From assembly GCF_004353845.1 (NCBI RefSeq), contig NZ_CP037864.1:1488001-1552000 (forward strand): a stretch of DNA of 64,000 nucleotides, read 5' to 3'. Under the pieces are notes generated by a model, which was not told the origin of the DNA, made no database searches, and saw only the letters and a list, made by a program, of their open reading frames with translations. This DNA comes from Citrobacter arsenatis (GTDB taxonomy: Bacteria; Pseudomonadota; Gammaproteobacteria; Enterobacterales; Enterobacteriaceae). The position numbers were made by a program, and so were the translations under genes. Below, piece by piece: positions 42,789 through 51,696 of this stretch (the first letter of the stretch is position 1; each line of letters starts with the position of its first letter).

Positions 42789-44450
42789 ATGGCAGAACAT
42801 AAAAATAAAACACGGTTTCCTTTTTTTCGCAGCCTGGCGTTTCCGTTGCGTATCTTTCTGCTTATTTTGGTCGTTTCCGTTTTTATTATCGCCGCGCTAG
42901 CGCAGTATTTTACCGCCAGCTTTGAAGATTATCTGGCGTCACATGTCCGTGATATGGCAATGAACCAGGCCAAAATCATCGCTTCTAACGACAGCATCAT
43001 CACGGCGGTGAAGCATCGTGACTACAAGCGTCTGGCGACCATTGCCGACAAACTGCAAAGCGGGACAGACTTCGACTATGTCGTTATCGGAGATACCAAC
43101 TCTATCCGTCTTTATCATCCGAATCCGGAAAAAATTGGCTACCCGATGCAGTTCACTAAACCCGGCGCACTGGAAAAAGGAGAGAGCTACTTTATTACCG
43201 GCAAAGGGTCGATCGGGATGGCGATGCGGGCCAAAACCCCTATATTTGATGACGATGGCAAAATCATTGGTGTGGTCTCAATTGGCTATCTGATCAGTAA
43301 AATCGATAGCTGGCGATCGGACTTTTTGCTGCCAATGGCGGGCGTATTTATCCTGCTCTTGCTGGTTCTTATGCTGCTCTCCTGGTTTTTTGCCGCCCAC
43401 ATCCGCCGCCAGATGCTGGGGATGGAGCCTAAACAAATCGCGCGGGTGGTGCGTCAGCAGGAAGCGCTATTCAGCTCGGTGTATGAAGGATTGATTGCTG
43501 TGGATCCTGATGGCTATATCACGGCAATAAACCGCAGCGCGAGAAAAATGCTGGGGCTGTCTTCACCAGGGCGAAAGTGGCTGGGAAAACCGGTTAATGA
43601 GGTGGTTCAGCCAGCAGACTTTTTTACCCAACAGATTGCGGAACAACGTCAGGACGCAATGGTGAACTTTAATGGCCTGAGCGTTATCGCCAACCGTGAG
43701 GCGATTCGCTCTGGCGATGAACTGCTCGGCGCAATTATCAGTTTTCGCAGTAAAGATGAAATTGCCACCCTCAATGCGCAATTAACGCAGATCAAACAGT
43801 ATGTAGAGAGCCTGAGAACGCTGCGTCATGAGCACCTGAACTGGATGTCGACCATTAATGGCCTGCTGCAAATGAAAGAATATGACCGCGTTTTGGCAAT
43901 GGTTCAGGGGGAGTCACAGGCGCAACAGCAACTGATTGACAGTCTGCGCGGCGCGTTTGCCGATCGTCAGGTAGCAGGTCTGTTGTTTGGCAAGGTGCAG
44001 CGCGCACGGGAACTGGGCCTTACCATGACCATCGTTCCTGGCAGCCAACTGCATCAACTTCCCGAGGGACTGGACAGCACAGAGTTTGCAGCAATTGTTG
44101 GCAATCTGCTTGATAATGCATTTGAAGCGAGCTTGCGCACCCAGCAAGGTAACAAGGTTGTCGAACTCTATTTGAGCGATGAAGGGGATGACGTCATCAT
44201 CGAAGTTGCCGATCAGGGGTGCGGTGTGCCGGAAGCATTGCGTGAAAAAATATTTGAACAGGGTGTGAGCACCCGTACCGATGAACCCGGTGAACATGGC
44301 ATCGGTTTGTATCTGATTGCAAGTTATGTGAGGCGCTGTAACGGGGTGATTACGCTCGAAGATAATTCCCCTTGCGGCACTTTATTTTCTTTATTTCTTC
44401 CGAAAGTGAAAAAAAATAATGACGGAACCATTAACGCTGTTGATCGTTGA
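42789..44450 (+). CDS. citA: Citrate sensor histidine kinase CitA (DpiB)
   Basis: A 553-residue membrane sensor kinase for external citrate. Order: first membrane segment near 22-40, periplasmic PAS-like citrate-binding domain (about 45-175, with DYVVIGDTNSIRLYHPNPEKIGYP), second membrane segment near 180-202, cytoplasmic PAS domain (about 225-320), a dimerisation helix with the probable phospho-acceptor H347 in LRHEHLNWM, and an ATPase domain with NLLDNAFEAS, DQGCGVP and EHGIGLYL. I prefer the ATG at 42789 to the GTG one codon upstream. It overlaps citB by 32 bp. Confidence 0.95.
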   Translation: MAEHKNKTRFPFFRSLAFPLRIFLLILVVSVFIIAALAQYFTASFEDYLASHVRDMAMNQAKIIASNDSIITAVKHRDYKRLATIADKLQSGTDFDYVVIGDTNSIRLYHPNPEKIGYPMQFTKPGALEKGESYFITGKGSIGMAMRAKTPIFDDDGKIIGVVSIGYLISKIDSWRSDFLLPMAGVFILLLLVLMLLSWFFAAHIRRQMLGMEPKQIARVVRQQEALFSSVYEGLIAVDPDGYITAINRSARKMLGLSSPGRKWLGKPVNEVVQPADFFTQQIAEQRQDAMVNFNGLSVIANREAIRSGDELLGAIISFRSKDEIATLNAQLTQIKQYVESLRTLRHEHLNWMSTINGLLQMKEYDRVLAMVQGESQAQQQLIDSLRGAFADRQVAGLLFGKVQRARELGLTMTIVPGSQLHQLPEGLDSTEFAAIVGNLLDNAFEASLRTQQGNKVVELYLSDEGDDVIIEVADQGCGVPEALREKIFEQGVSTRTDEPGEHGIGLYLIASYVRRCNGVITLEDNSPCGTLFSLFLPKVKKNNDGTINAVDR

Positions 44451-45099
44451 GGATGAAACGCTACTGGCGGAAATGCATGCTGAATATATCCGCCATATAC
44501 CCGGCTTCAGCCAGATATGGCTGGCGGGTAATCTTGCGCAGGCGAGGATGATGATTGAGCGTTTTAAGCCTGGTCTGATACTGCTCGACAACTACTTGCC
44601 GGACGGCAAGGGAATTACTTTGTTGCATGAGCTAACCCAGGCGCGCTATCCGGGCGGCGTGGTGTTTACCACAGCGGCCAGCGATATGGAAACGGTCTCC
44701 GAGGCGGTGCGCAGTGGCGCGTTTGATTATCTGGTCAAACCCATTGCTTACGAGCGTCTGGGGCAGACGCTGACGCGCTACCAACAGCGCAGACGCATGC
44801 TGGCTGGTAATGACAGCGCCAGCCAAAAGCAGATTGATGAAATGTTCAATGCCTACGCGCGCGGCGAGCCGAAAGGCGATTTGCCGACCGGGATTGACGC
44901 CTTAACGCTGAATGCGGTATTGAAATTATTTGCCGATCCGACGGTACATCATACTGCGGAAACGATCGCCCAGGCGCTTACTATCAGCCGTACCACCTCC
45001 AGGCGCTACCTGGAATACTGTGCCAGTCGTCATTTGATTATTGCGGAGATTATTCACGGTAAGGTAGGGAGACCGCAGCGTATTTATCACGGCGGCTAA
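44419..45099 (+). CDS. citB: Response regulator CitB (DpiA)
   Basis: A 226-residue response regulator paired with CitA that activates citrate fermentation genes. The receiver domain has acidic residues in IVEDE, the phosphorylation site D57 in LILLDNYLPDG, and the conserved lysine in YLVKPI. The C-terminal DNA-binding domain contains a helix-turn-helix (TAETIAQALTISRTTSRRYLEYC). Like E. coli DpiA it may also affect the SOS response when overproduced; that is knowledge from E. coli. It is convergent with dcuC across a BIME. Confidence 0.95.
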   Translation: MTEPLTLLIVEDETLLAEMHAEYIRHIPGFSQIWLAGNLAQARMMIERFKPGLILLDNYLPDGKGITLLHELTQARYPGGVVFTTAASDMETVSEAVRSGAFDYLVKPIAYERLGQTLTRYQQRRRMLAGNDSASQKQIDEMFNAYARGEPKGDLPTGIDALTLNAVLKLFADPTVHHTAETIAQALTISRTTSRRYLEYCASRHLIIAEIIHGKVGRPQRIYHGG

Positions 45100-45111
45100 A
45101 TGCTGATTTCT

Positions 45112-45206
45112 GACGTAGGCCGGATAAGATGCTTTAGCATCGATATCCGGCAACGGTACGGTTTAAATGCCGGATGCGGCGTAAATGCCTTATCCGGCCT
45201 ACATTT
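45112..45206. repeat. BIME of REP units between citB and dcuC
   Basis: Three REP-type half units are visible: GTAGGCCGGATAAGATG with GATATCCGGCAA, ATGCCGGATGCGGCG, and GCCTTATCCGGCCTAC. They alternate in orientation, forming a compact BIME between the two convergent genes. Confidence 0.9.
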
Positions 45207-45215
45207 CACTGAATA

Positions 45216-46601
45216 TCAGTTGCCAACGACGGCTGAAGAAGAGCCAGGTACCATAACTTCCGTGGCGATAATCACCACCAGCAGTCCAACCAGGACCGGA
45301 ACCGAGGTACGTTTCACCACTTCGAACGGAGAAATCTTCGCCATACCTGCAACCGCAACCACCACGCCGGAGACCGGAGAAATTGTGCGTCCGAGGTTTG
45401 AGGCCTGCAGCATTGGGATTACAAGGTAAGCCGGGTTAATGCCGGAAGAATGCGCCAGTTTGGGGATCATCTCTACGAAGGCATAGAACGGGGCGTTACC
45501 GGAGCCCGTGGTCATTGCCGCCAGCATAGTCAGGATCACCAGCACCATCATCAGAATAATGCTCGCTGAGCCAAACGAGGTGGCGATGGAAATCAGACTC
45601 TGGATAAAGCCGATTGTGCTCAGACCCTGGGCAAAAACACCGGCAGCGACTAACAACATCACTACGTTTGCAAAGGCATCCGCCATGCCCCGGTAGGCGA
45701 CTTCCAGGCCCGAGAAAACTTTCTGGGTGTTGAATCCACGTACGAACTCCAGTACCGCAGCAATAAGCATGCACAGCACCAGAATCGTAATGATGTGCAG
45801 CTGTGGACCCCATTTACCATCAAAAATCAGGACGCCAACGATCGGGGTAAACGGCAGGATGGCGTAAAATGACGGGGCGGTAGTGGTGATTTCAGCCACA
45901 TCTAACATTTCATGAGAAATGTTCTCTTTTTTATCCAGATAACGCTGCCAGAAAAAGTGGGCAAACGCCATAGCAATAATGGCGGCTATGGAAATTGGCA
46001 ACGTGGTTTTAAACGCGAAATCGATCAGCGGCATTTCTGCGGCTTTGGCAGCCAGCACCACGTCACCGGATGTCGGGGAAAGAATGATTGCGGCAGGGGA
46101 GGCACAAATGGCCGCTGCGGCACCACGACTGATCCCAACGTTAACCATGACCGGGAACAATGTTGCCATCAGCAATACGCCCAGGCCGGTTGCGGAAGAA
46201 ACCGCCAGGGACATCAGGCAGGCGACAAAATAGGCGGCAATCATCAACAGATAAGGTGAGTTGATATACTGCAATGGCTTGGATGCCAGCTTAACCACCA
46301 TATCGTTTGCGCCAATATGGGTCATATAGGCGGCAAAACCACACAGCATCATAATCATCATGCCTAGATCGCCACCACGGCTCATCAGCAAAATTTTAAT
46401 ATATTCAACAATATCTGTTGCCGTATAGCCCGTTGTCTCCGCGCTGGACGGTAAAACTTTATGGCCCATCAGAGCACTGATAATCAGTAAAACCAGACCG
46501 CCAACAAACAGTACGCCCGTTGCGGAATAACCTTTAATGATGTAGCGCGCTACACCCACAATAACCACAACCCCAATAAGGAGTTCAATAAATGTCAACA
46601 T
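45216..46601 (-). CDS. dcuC: Anaerobic C4-dicarboxylate transporter DcuC
   Basis: A 461-residue inner-membrane carrier that in E. coli mainly exports succinate during fermentation. It has about a dozen hydrophobic segments, and the family motifs SLAVSSATGLGVLLMATLFP and TTGSGNAPFYAFVEM are visible. Its function matches the adjacent citrate system, since fermented citrate is converted to succinate via oxaloacetate. An FNR-type site 94-107 bp upstream supports anaerobic induction. Confidence 0.96.
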   Translation of the reverse strand: MLTFIELLIGVVVIVGVARYIIKGYSATGVLFVGGLVLLIISALMGHKVLPSSAETTGYTATDIVEYIKILLMSRGGDLGMMIMMLCGFAAYMTHIGANDMVVKLASKPLQYINSPYLLMIAAYFVACLMSLAVSSATGLGVLLMATLFPVMVNVGISRGAAAAICASPAAIILSPTSGDVVLAAKAAEMPLIDFAFKTTLPISIAAIIAMAFAHFFWQRYLDKKENISHEMLDVAEITTTAPSFYAILPFTPIVGVLIFDGKWGPQLHIITILVLCMLIAAVLEFVRGFNTQKVFSGLEVAYRGMADAFANVVMLLVAAGVFAQGLSTIGFIQSLISIATSFGSASIILMMVLVILTMLAAMTTGSGNAPFYAFVEMIPKLAHSSGINPAYLVIPMLQASNLGRTISPVSGVVVAVAGMAKISPFEVVKRTSVPVLVGLLVVIIATEVMVPGSSSAVVGN

Positions 46602-46694
46602 TGTTTCCCCTGTCGCATTGCTGCCCAGAAAGTAAAAAAACTAAAAAAAGTAAAAAGTGGTGACAGAATGTGCCTAATAAACCGATAACTCTTG

Positions 46695-46708
46695 CTGATT
46701 GAAATCAA
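46695..46708 (-). promoter_or_regulatory. FNR site upstream of dcuC
   Basis: CTGATTGAAATCAA differs from the FNR consensus TTGAT-N4-ATCAA at one position. It lies 94-107 bp upstream of the dcuC start. E. coli dcuC is FNR-activated, so this is a sensible anaerobic control site. Confidence 0.75.
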
Positions 46709-46997
46709 TAAAAATACGGATTCAACCGATGGTTAAGCCGTTTTTTCTGCATCGCGGTAAAAAAAAGAATTTCACAATAAAAAACTGTGAAGCGCAGCGC
46801 CGGTGTGTGTTGTTTGTATCTATATTGATTATTAATTGTTAATTTATTGTGATGTTATTTAACTTTTTCCGCAGCAAAGCACAATTTATTGGCAATAAAG
46901 AGAAAATAGTTCCAATGATAAGGCTCAGTAAATAAAGGGATAATAATCTTAAAGATTATCGGCTGAGGATTATTCTGATTTTTTATCAGCGCATTTT

Positions 46998-47032
46998 TGT
47001 TAAGCTAACATTAAGGTTGGATTTGCTACAAT
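46998..47032 (+). promoter_or_regulatory. Candidate PhoP box and -10 for pagP
   Basis: TGTTAA-N5-CATTAA (46998-47014) resembles the direct hexamer repeat bound by PhoP. A TACAAT -10 (47027-47032) follows 12 bp later, the spacing usual in PhoP-activated promoters. The pagP start is 32 bp further on. PagP genes are PhoP-controlled in Salmonella. Confidence 0.6.
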
Positions 47033-47063
47033 TAATAATAAATCCCAGGATGGTAATTAAGTT

Positions 47064-47627
47064 GTGATTGTCGCTAAACGATATTTTCTCATTTTTTCAT
47101 TTCTTTTTATTCAGTTAGCTTTCATTCCCCAGGGCGCTGCTGAAGATAAAGGCTGGTTTGCTACTTTTAAAGATAATGTTCGCGAAACCTGGCAGCAGCC
47201 GGAACATTACGATCTGTATGTACCTGCTATTACCTGGCATGCGCGTTTTGCCTACGATAAAGAAAAAACGGATCGCTACAATGAACGCCCATGGGGGGCA
47301 GGATTTGGTCAATCCCGTTGGGATGATAAAGGTAACTGGCACGGACTCTATATTATGGCCTTTAAGGATTCCTACAATAAATGGGAACCGATCGGCGGCT
47401 ATGGCTGGGAAAAAACCTGGCGACCGCTGGCGGATGAAAACTTCCATACAGGTCTCGGTTTTACCGCCGGTTTTACCGCTCGCGATAACTGGAACTACAT
47501 TCCGGTACCCGTGCTGTTGCCGCTGGCATCAATTGGCTATGGTCCGGCAACGTTTCAGATGACCTACATTCCAGGAACGTATAACAACGGCAATGTCTAC
47601 TTCGCCTGGATGCGTTTCCAGTTTTGA
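47064..47627 (+). CDS. pagP: Lipid A palmitoyltransferase PagP
   Basis: A 187-residue outer-membrane beta-barrel enzyme that moves a palmitate chain from phospholipid to lipid A, which gives resistance to antimicrobial peptides. A signal peptide (FLIFSFLFIQLAFIPQGAA) precedes the mature protein. The catalytic region WQQPEHYDLYVPAITWHARF and the C-terminal NVYFAWMRFQF with terminal Phe are conserved. I see only a GTG start (47064), with an AGGA rather far upstream; the E. coli gene uses ATG as I recall. Confidence 0.94.
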   Translation: MIVAKRYFLIFSFLFIQLAFIPQGAAEDKGWFATFKDNVRETWQQPEHYDLYVPAITWHARFAYDKEKTDRYNERPWGAGFGQSRWDDKGNWHGLYIMAFKDSYNKWEPIGGYGWEKTWRPLADENFHTGLGFTAGFTARDNWNYIPVPVLLPLASIGYGPATFQMTYIPGTYNNGNVYFAWMRFQF

Positions 47628-47816
47628 TAGGTTACCTGCTTTGTCAGGTGGTTTGTTGAAAAATGTTTCAAAAACAAATGGATATGAAGTTTGACTGAAA
47701 AATAACGCGACATTTATCACTTTTTGATAAAGTTCGACTGGACAAAGTGCATCACAATTGTTGTACTGATACCCGACACAGCATTTGTGTCTATTTTTCA
47801 TGTAAAGGTAATTTTG

Positions 47817-48026
47817 ATGTCTAAGATTAAAGGTAACGTTAAGTGGTTTAATGAGTCCAAAGGATTCGGTTTCATTACTCCGGAAGATGGCAGCAAAGAC
47901 GTGTTCGTACACTTCTCTGCAATCCAGACCAATGGTTTTAAAACTCTGGCTGAAGGTCAGCGTGTAGAGTTCGAAATCACTAACGGTGCCAAAGGCCCTT
48001 CTGCTGCAAACGTAATCGCTCTGTAA
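47817..48026 (+). CDS. cspE: Cold-shock-family RNA chaperone CspE
   Basis: A 69-residue cold-shock-domain protein. RNP1 (KGFGFI) and RNP2 (VFVHF) nucleic-acid-binding motifs are intact. CspE is constitutively expressed in E. coli, acts as an RNA chaperone and antiterminator, and affects rpoS. The start is the ATG at 47817; the frame is open upstream to 47724, but that stretch is 5' leader. A strong terminator follows 22 bp after the stop. Confidence 0.97.
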
Positions 48027-48048
48027 GCATACGACAGCAAGCATTCAA

Positions 48049-48073
48049 AACCCGCTTAATTGCGGGTTTTTTT
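48049..48073. terminator. Terminator between cspE and crcB
   Basis: AACCCGC / GCGGGTT forms a perfect 7-bp stem with a TTAATT loop. Seven T residues end the plus-strand read and TTTT the minus-strand read, so it can end cspE and the convergent crcB. Confidence 0.9.
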
Positions 48074-48077
48074 CGTT

Positions 48078-48461
48078 TTAATGTGCGGAAGAGGCAGAAA
48101 CCAGCCAGAATGCGAGGGCGGTCATCGCAAATGATCCCAGCAGATTAACCAGCACATTCACCATAGCCCAGCCAAAGCGTCCTTCCTGCAGTAAAAATAC
48201 CACCTCAGCCGAGAAGGTGGAGAATGTTGTCAGCCCCCCGCAGAACCCGGTGGTAATCAACACCTTCCACATTGGATCAATGTGTGTCATGCGATTAAAC
48301 CATGCCAGACCCATACCAATGATAAATGCGCCAAGTAAGTTTGCCGCCAGCGTACCGAATGGGATGGCCTGGTGCAGCGGATTAAACCGCATGCTTAACA
48401 TCCATCTTGCTACGCTACCCGTACCACCACCGATAAAAACCGCTAAAAGGAGTTGTAACAC
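48078..48461 (-). CDS. crcB: Fluoride channel CrcB (Fluc)
   Basis: A 127-residue, four-span membrane protein that forms a dual-topology dimeric fluoride channel and prevents fluoride toxicity. Hallmarks are GGGTGSVARW, GTLAANLLGAFIIG and TTGFCGGLTTFSTFS. I see no fluoride riboswitch in the short 90-bp gap to the divergent ybeM. Confidence 0.96.
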   Translation of the reverse strand: MLQLLLAVFIGGGTGSVARWMLSMRFNPLHQAIPFGTLAANLLGAFIIGMGLAWFNRMTHIDPMWKVLITTGFCGGLTTFSTFSAEVVFLLQEGRFGWAMVNVLVNLLGSFAMTALAFWLVSASSAH

Positions 48462-48551
48462 TGCGTAATCCTGCTATTTGATTGTATAGAGGGTGAGTGT
48501 AACGCTGAATAATCATTGTTGGCGAGCTTAACAAAGTTTTCTGGAGGGAAT

Positions 48552-49340
48552 ATGTTCGTTGCTGCAGGGCAATTTGCCGTGGGACCATCATGGGAAAAAA
48601 ATGCAGAAACCTGTGCCTTACTGATGTCTCAGGCAGCAGGCGAGGGGGCATCGCTGCTGGTATTACCGGAGGCTTTGCTGGCGCGTGACGATTTTGACCC
48701 TGACCTGTCAGTGAAATCAGCCCAGCTGTTGGAAGGTGGGTTTCTGACGCGTTTGTTGCGAGAAAGCGCGCAAAATGAGATGACGACAATCCTGACCATT
48801 CATGTCCCCTCTGTGCCTGGCCGGGCGTTTAATATGCTGGTGGCGCTACGGGCAGGTCAGGTCGTGGCCCATTACGCGAAATTACATCTTTATGATGCCT
48901 TTTCGATTCAGGAATCACGTAATGTGGACGCAGGGGACGCCATAGCGCCGCTGCTGGACGTAGACGGATTAAAAGTAGGGCTAATGACCTGCTATGACCT
49001 GCGCTTCCCTGAGCTGGCGCTGGCGCACGCGTTGCAGGGGGCCGAGATCCTCGTTTTACCCGCGGCCTGGGTGCGAGGATCGCTAAAAGAGCATCACTGG
49101 GCTACGCTTTTGGCTGCAAGAGCGTTAGATGCAACTTGCTACCTGATTGCGGCCGGAGAGTGCGGTAACAAGAACATCGGCCAAAGTCGGGTCATCGATC
49201 CCTTTGGCGTGACCATTGCCGCCGCAGCAGAAACGCCCGCACTCATTATGGCCGAGGTTTCCGCCGAGCGGGTGAGGCAGGTCAGAGCACAACTTCCGGT
49301 GTTAGCTAACCGGCGCTTTGCGCCACCGCAATTATTATGA
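48552..49340 (+). CDS. ybeM: Deaminated glutathione amidase YbeM
   Basis: A 262-residue nitrilase-superfamily amidase that repairs deaminated glutathione, a side product of aminotransferases, as its mammalian homologue NIT1 does. The catalytic triad is complete: E40 (LPEAL), K110 (YAKLHLYD) and C147 (MTCYDLRFPE). The start is the ATG at 48552 after GGAGGGA. As I recall, the E. coli K-12 copy is disrupted, whereas this one is intact. Confidence 0.92.
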   Translation: MFVAAGQFAVGPSWEKNAETCALLMSQAAGEGASLLVLPEALLARDDFDPDLSVKSAQLLEGGFLTRLLRESAQNEMTTILTIHVPSVPGRAFNMLVALRAGQVVAHYAKLHLYDAFSIQESRNVDAGDAIAPLLDVDGLKVGLMTCYDLRFPELALAHALQGAEILVLPAAWVRGSLKEHHWATLLAARALDATCYLIAAGECGNKNIGQSRVIDPFGVTIAAAAETPALIMAEVSAERVRQVRAQLPVLANRRFAPPQLL

Positions 49341-49468
49341 CGTTTTTTTAAACAAGGCTTGATTCACCTTGTTACAGATTGCTATTGTGTGCGCGCGTCG
49401 AAAGGCCGTTAATATTCTCAGGTTAATATGGCGCTTTATGCAGCCTGGTTTAAGTGAAGAAGGTATCT

Positions 49469-49672
49469 ATGGGTGAGATTAGTATTACCAAACTGCTGGT
49501 GGTTGCCGCACTGGTTGTTCTGCTGTTTGGTACCAAGAAGTTACGTACACTGGGTGGAGACCTGGGGACGGCAATCAAGGGCTTCAAGAAAGCAATGAAC
49601 GACGATAATGCCGATGCCAAGAAAGAGGCTGATGGTAGCGTTCAGGCTGAGAAGCTTTCTCATAAAGAGTAA
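49469..49672 (+). CDS. tatE: Sec-independent translocase subunit TatE
   Basis: A 67-residue paralogue of TatA. It has an N-terminal membrane helix (ISITKLLVVAALVVLLFG), the hinge G-TKKLRTLGGDLG, and an amphipathic helix with FKKAM, followed by a charged tail. It assists the twin-arginine export machinery. The ATG at 49469 follows GAAGAAGGT at a good distance; a TTG-type extension upstream is not needed. A terminator shared with lipA lies downstream. Confidence 0.96.
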   Translation: MGEISITKLLVVAALVVLLFGTKKLRTLGGDLGTAIKGFKKAMNDDNADAKKEADGSVQAEKLSHKE

Positions 49673-49711
49673 TGTCAGGAGCATGATGCTCATACTGCAA
49701 ACTCTGCATGA

Positions 49712-49739
49712 AAAAAACCGGCGATTTGCCGGTTTTTTA
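49712..49739. terminator. Terminator between tatE and lipA
   Basis: AAAACCGGC and GCCGGTTTT form a 9-bp stem with a GATTT loop, with A7 before and T6 after. It works in either direction for the convergent tatE and lipA genes. Confidence 0.92.
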
Positions 49740-49768
49740 TTGCTGATATGTAAGTGAGTATTACACGA

Positions 49769-50734
49769 TTACTTTACTTCCAGCCCTTTGGCCTGCATGT
49801 CAGCATGGTAGGACGAGCGAACGAATGGACCACAAGCAGCATGGGTAAAGCCCATTGCCATCGCTTCGGCTTTCATCTCATCGAACTCATCCGGGCTTAC
49901 ATAGCGTTGAACCGGCAGGTGATGACGACTTGGCTGTAAATACTGCCCCAGCGTCAGCATGGTCACGCCATGGCTGCGCAGGTCGCGCATGACCTCAATG
50001 ATTTCAGCATTGGTTTCGCCCAGACCCACCATCAGACCCGACTTGGTTGGGATCTCCGGGTGCGCTTCTTTGAAACGTTCCAGAAGCTTCAATGACCAGT
50101 TGTAGTCAGCCCCTGGGCGTACATTGCGATAAATACGCGGTACGTTTTCGAGGTTGTGGTTAAACACGTCCGGCGGCGTGGCTGTGAGGATATCCAGCGC
50201 GCGATCCATACGACCACGGAAGTCAGGCACCAGCGTTTCGATTTTAATCGACGGACTTTTCTCACGAATAGCGGTGATGCAGTCGGCAAAGTGCTGAGCG
50301 CCGCCGTCACGCAGATCGTCACGGTCAACGGAGGTAATGACGACATAGCGCAGAGCCATGTCCGCAATCGTCTGAGCCAGTTTTAATGGTTCGTTAGCAT
50401 CAGGAGCAACCGGACGGCCATGGGCAACGTCACAGAATGGGCAACGGCGAGTACAGATTGCGCCGAGGATCATAAAGGTTGCGGTTCCGTGATTGAAACA
50501 TTCAGCCAGGTTAGGGCAGGAAGCTTCTTCGCAGACAGAGTGCAGGCCGTTTTTGCGCATTGCCGCTTTGATGCCCTGGATGCGAGTGGAGTCCGCTGGC
50601 AGTTTTATTTTCATCCATTCCGGTTTACGCAGCAGGGCTTCACGCTCTGTTGCCACATTTTTAACCGGGATAAGAGCCATCTTATCGGCATCGCGGTATT
50701 TAACACCGCGTTCCATCACAATGGGTTTACTCAT
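49769..50734 (-). CDS. lipA: Lipoyl synthase LipA
   Basis: A 321-residue radical-SAM enzyme that inserts two sulphur atoms into octanoyl chains to make lipoate on dehydrogenase complexes. The radical-SAM cluster cysteines are C94, C98, C101 (CTRRCPFC), and the auxiliary cluster uses C68, C73, C79 (CEEASCPNLAEC). In E. coli the LysR gene ybeF lies between lipB and lipA, but here there are only 206 bp of AT-rich sequence. Confidence 0.98.
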   Translation of the reverse strand: MSKPIVMERGVKYRDADKMALIPVKNVATEREALLRKPEWMKIKLPADSTRIQGIKAAMRKNGLHSVCEEASCPNLAECFNHGTATFMILGAICTRRCPFCDVAHGRPVAPDANEPLKLAQTIADMALRYVVITSVDRDDLRDGGAQHFADCITAIREKSPSIKIETLVPDFRGRMDRALDILTATPPDVFNHNLENVPRIYRNVRPGADYNWSLKLLERFKEAHPEIPTKSGLMVGLGETNAEIIEVMRDLRSHGVTMLTLGQYLQPSRHHLPVQRYVSPDEFDEMKAEAMAMGFTHAACGPFVRSSYHADMQAKGLEVK

Positions 50735-50940
50735 AGCTTGCGTGTTCCAGTTGCGAATTACGAAGGAAAGCGTTTCAATTCAAGGGAATGTTGCATTTAT
50801 CAACTATTTTTGAATTATTGATACGCAGTATATCATTGAAACGGGCCAGAAAGCAGCCTGACAGGCTGGCAAAATGTAAAATAGTTGTTGTTTTGTGCCA
50901 TTTGCCACAACATATGCCGTGGCAAAGTATGTACAGATTT

Positions 50941-51582
50941 TCAGTCCACGATGTACTCGTGCGGTGGGTTACCCAACAGCGTCAGAATGTTGGCCAGCAG
51001 GCGTGGGCGAATGCTCGCGGTCGTGGCAGTGCTATCCCACTGCGATACCTTCGCCATCTCCATTCCGGCATAACCACAAGGATTAATACGCAGGAAAGGC
51101 GACAGGTCCATATCCACGTTGAGCGCTAACCCGTGAAAAGAACATCCTTTACGAATACGTAACCCCAAAGAGCAGATTTTCTTCTCACCAACGTATACGC
51201 CAGGCGCATCGGCTCGCGGGTGGGCGTCAATGCCGATTTCCGCAAGGGTATTGACGACGGTTTGCTCCAGCAGCGTAACCAGTTCGCGAACGCCAAGTTT
51301 ACGACGCTTCAGGTTCAACAGCACATACATGACCTGCTGGCCCAGCCCGTGATAGGTCACCTGGCCGCCACGATCGCTCTGGATCACCGGAATATCTCCG
51401 GGCATCAGTACGTGTTCTGCTTTACCTGCCTGACCCTGAGTAAAGACAGGATAATGCTCTACCAGCCAGATTTCATCATGACTGTTTTCATCGCGGGTAT
51501 CGGTAAATTCATGCATGGCCAGAGAGACTGGCTCGTAAGGTTGAAGACCGAGCTGGCGGACCCGAATTTTATCCTGATACAA
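50941..51582 (-). CDS. lipB: Octanoyltransferase LipB
   Basis: LipB moves octanoate from acyl carrier protein onto lipoyl domains, the substrate for LipA. In the 213-residue form, catalytic K135 (GEKKICSLG) and C169 (NPCGYAG) fall at the E. coli positions, with GGQVTYHGLGQQ also visible. I therefore choose the TTG at 51582, preceded by CGGAG. An in-frame ATG at 51606 would add eight residues and is the alternative. Confidence 0.94.
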   Translation of the reverse strand: MYQDKIRVRQLGLQPYEPVSLAMHEFTDTRDENSHDEIWLVEHYPVFTQGQAGKAEHVLMPGDIPVIQSDRGGQVTYHGLGQQVMYVLLNLKRRKLGVRELVTLLEQTVVNTLAEIGIDAHPRADAPGVYVGEKKICSLGLRIRKGCSFHGLALNVDMDLSPFLRINPCGYAGMEMAKVSQWDSTATTASIRPRLLANILTLLGNPPHEYIVD

Positions 51583-51696
51583 AACGGAATCTCCGTAGAT
51601 ACTCACATAGAGTAGAGAATATAAAAGAGGGAGGAAAGTATATCACAGGAGGGAGAGGTTACCCGAGCGGGGATGCAGCGGGTAACCGACAGGTTT

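Larger units (their letters stand above)
46602..47063. other. dcuC/pagP divergent intergenic region
   Basis: A 462-bp AT-rich region without a convincing gene. From the dcuC side it holds an FNR site (46695-46708). Further on is a perfect palindrome ATAATCTT-A-AAGATTAT (46943-46959) of unknown role, then a small CTGAT-T5-ATCAG hairpin (46975-46989), and a PhoP-type promoter for pagP (46998-47032). The middle part (about 46720-46930) shows nothing I can assign. Confidence 0.6.

Noticed and set aside
48462..48551. Fluoride riboswitch near crcB
   Set aside because: The 90-bp gap is shared by two divergent promoters, and I could not find the conserved pseudoknot elements of the crcB motif.
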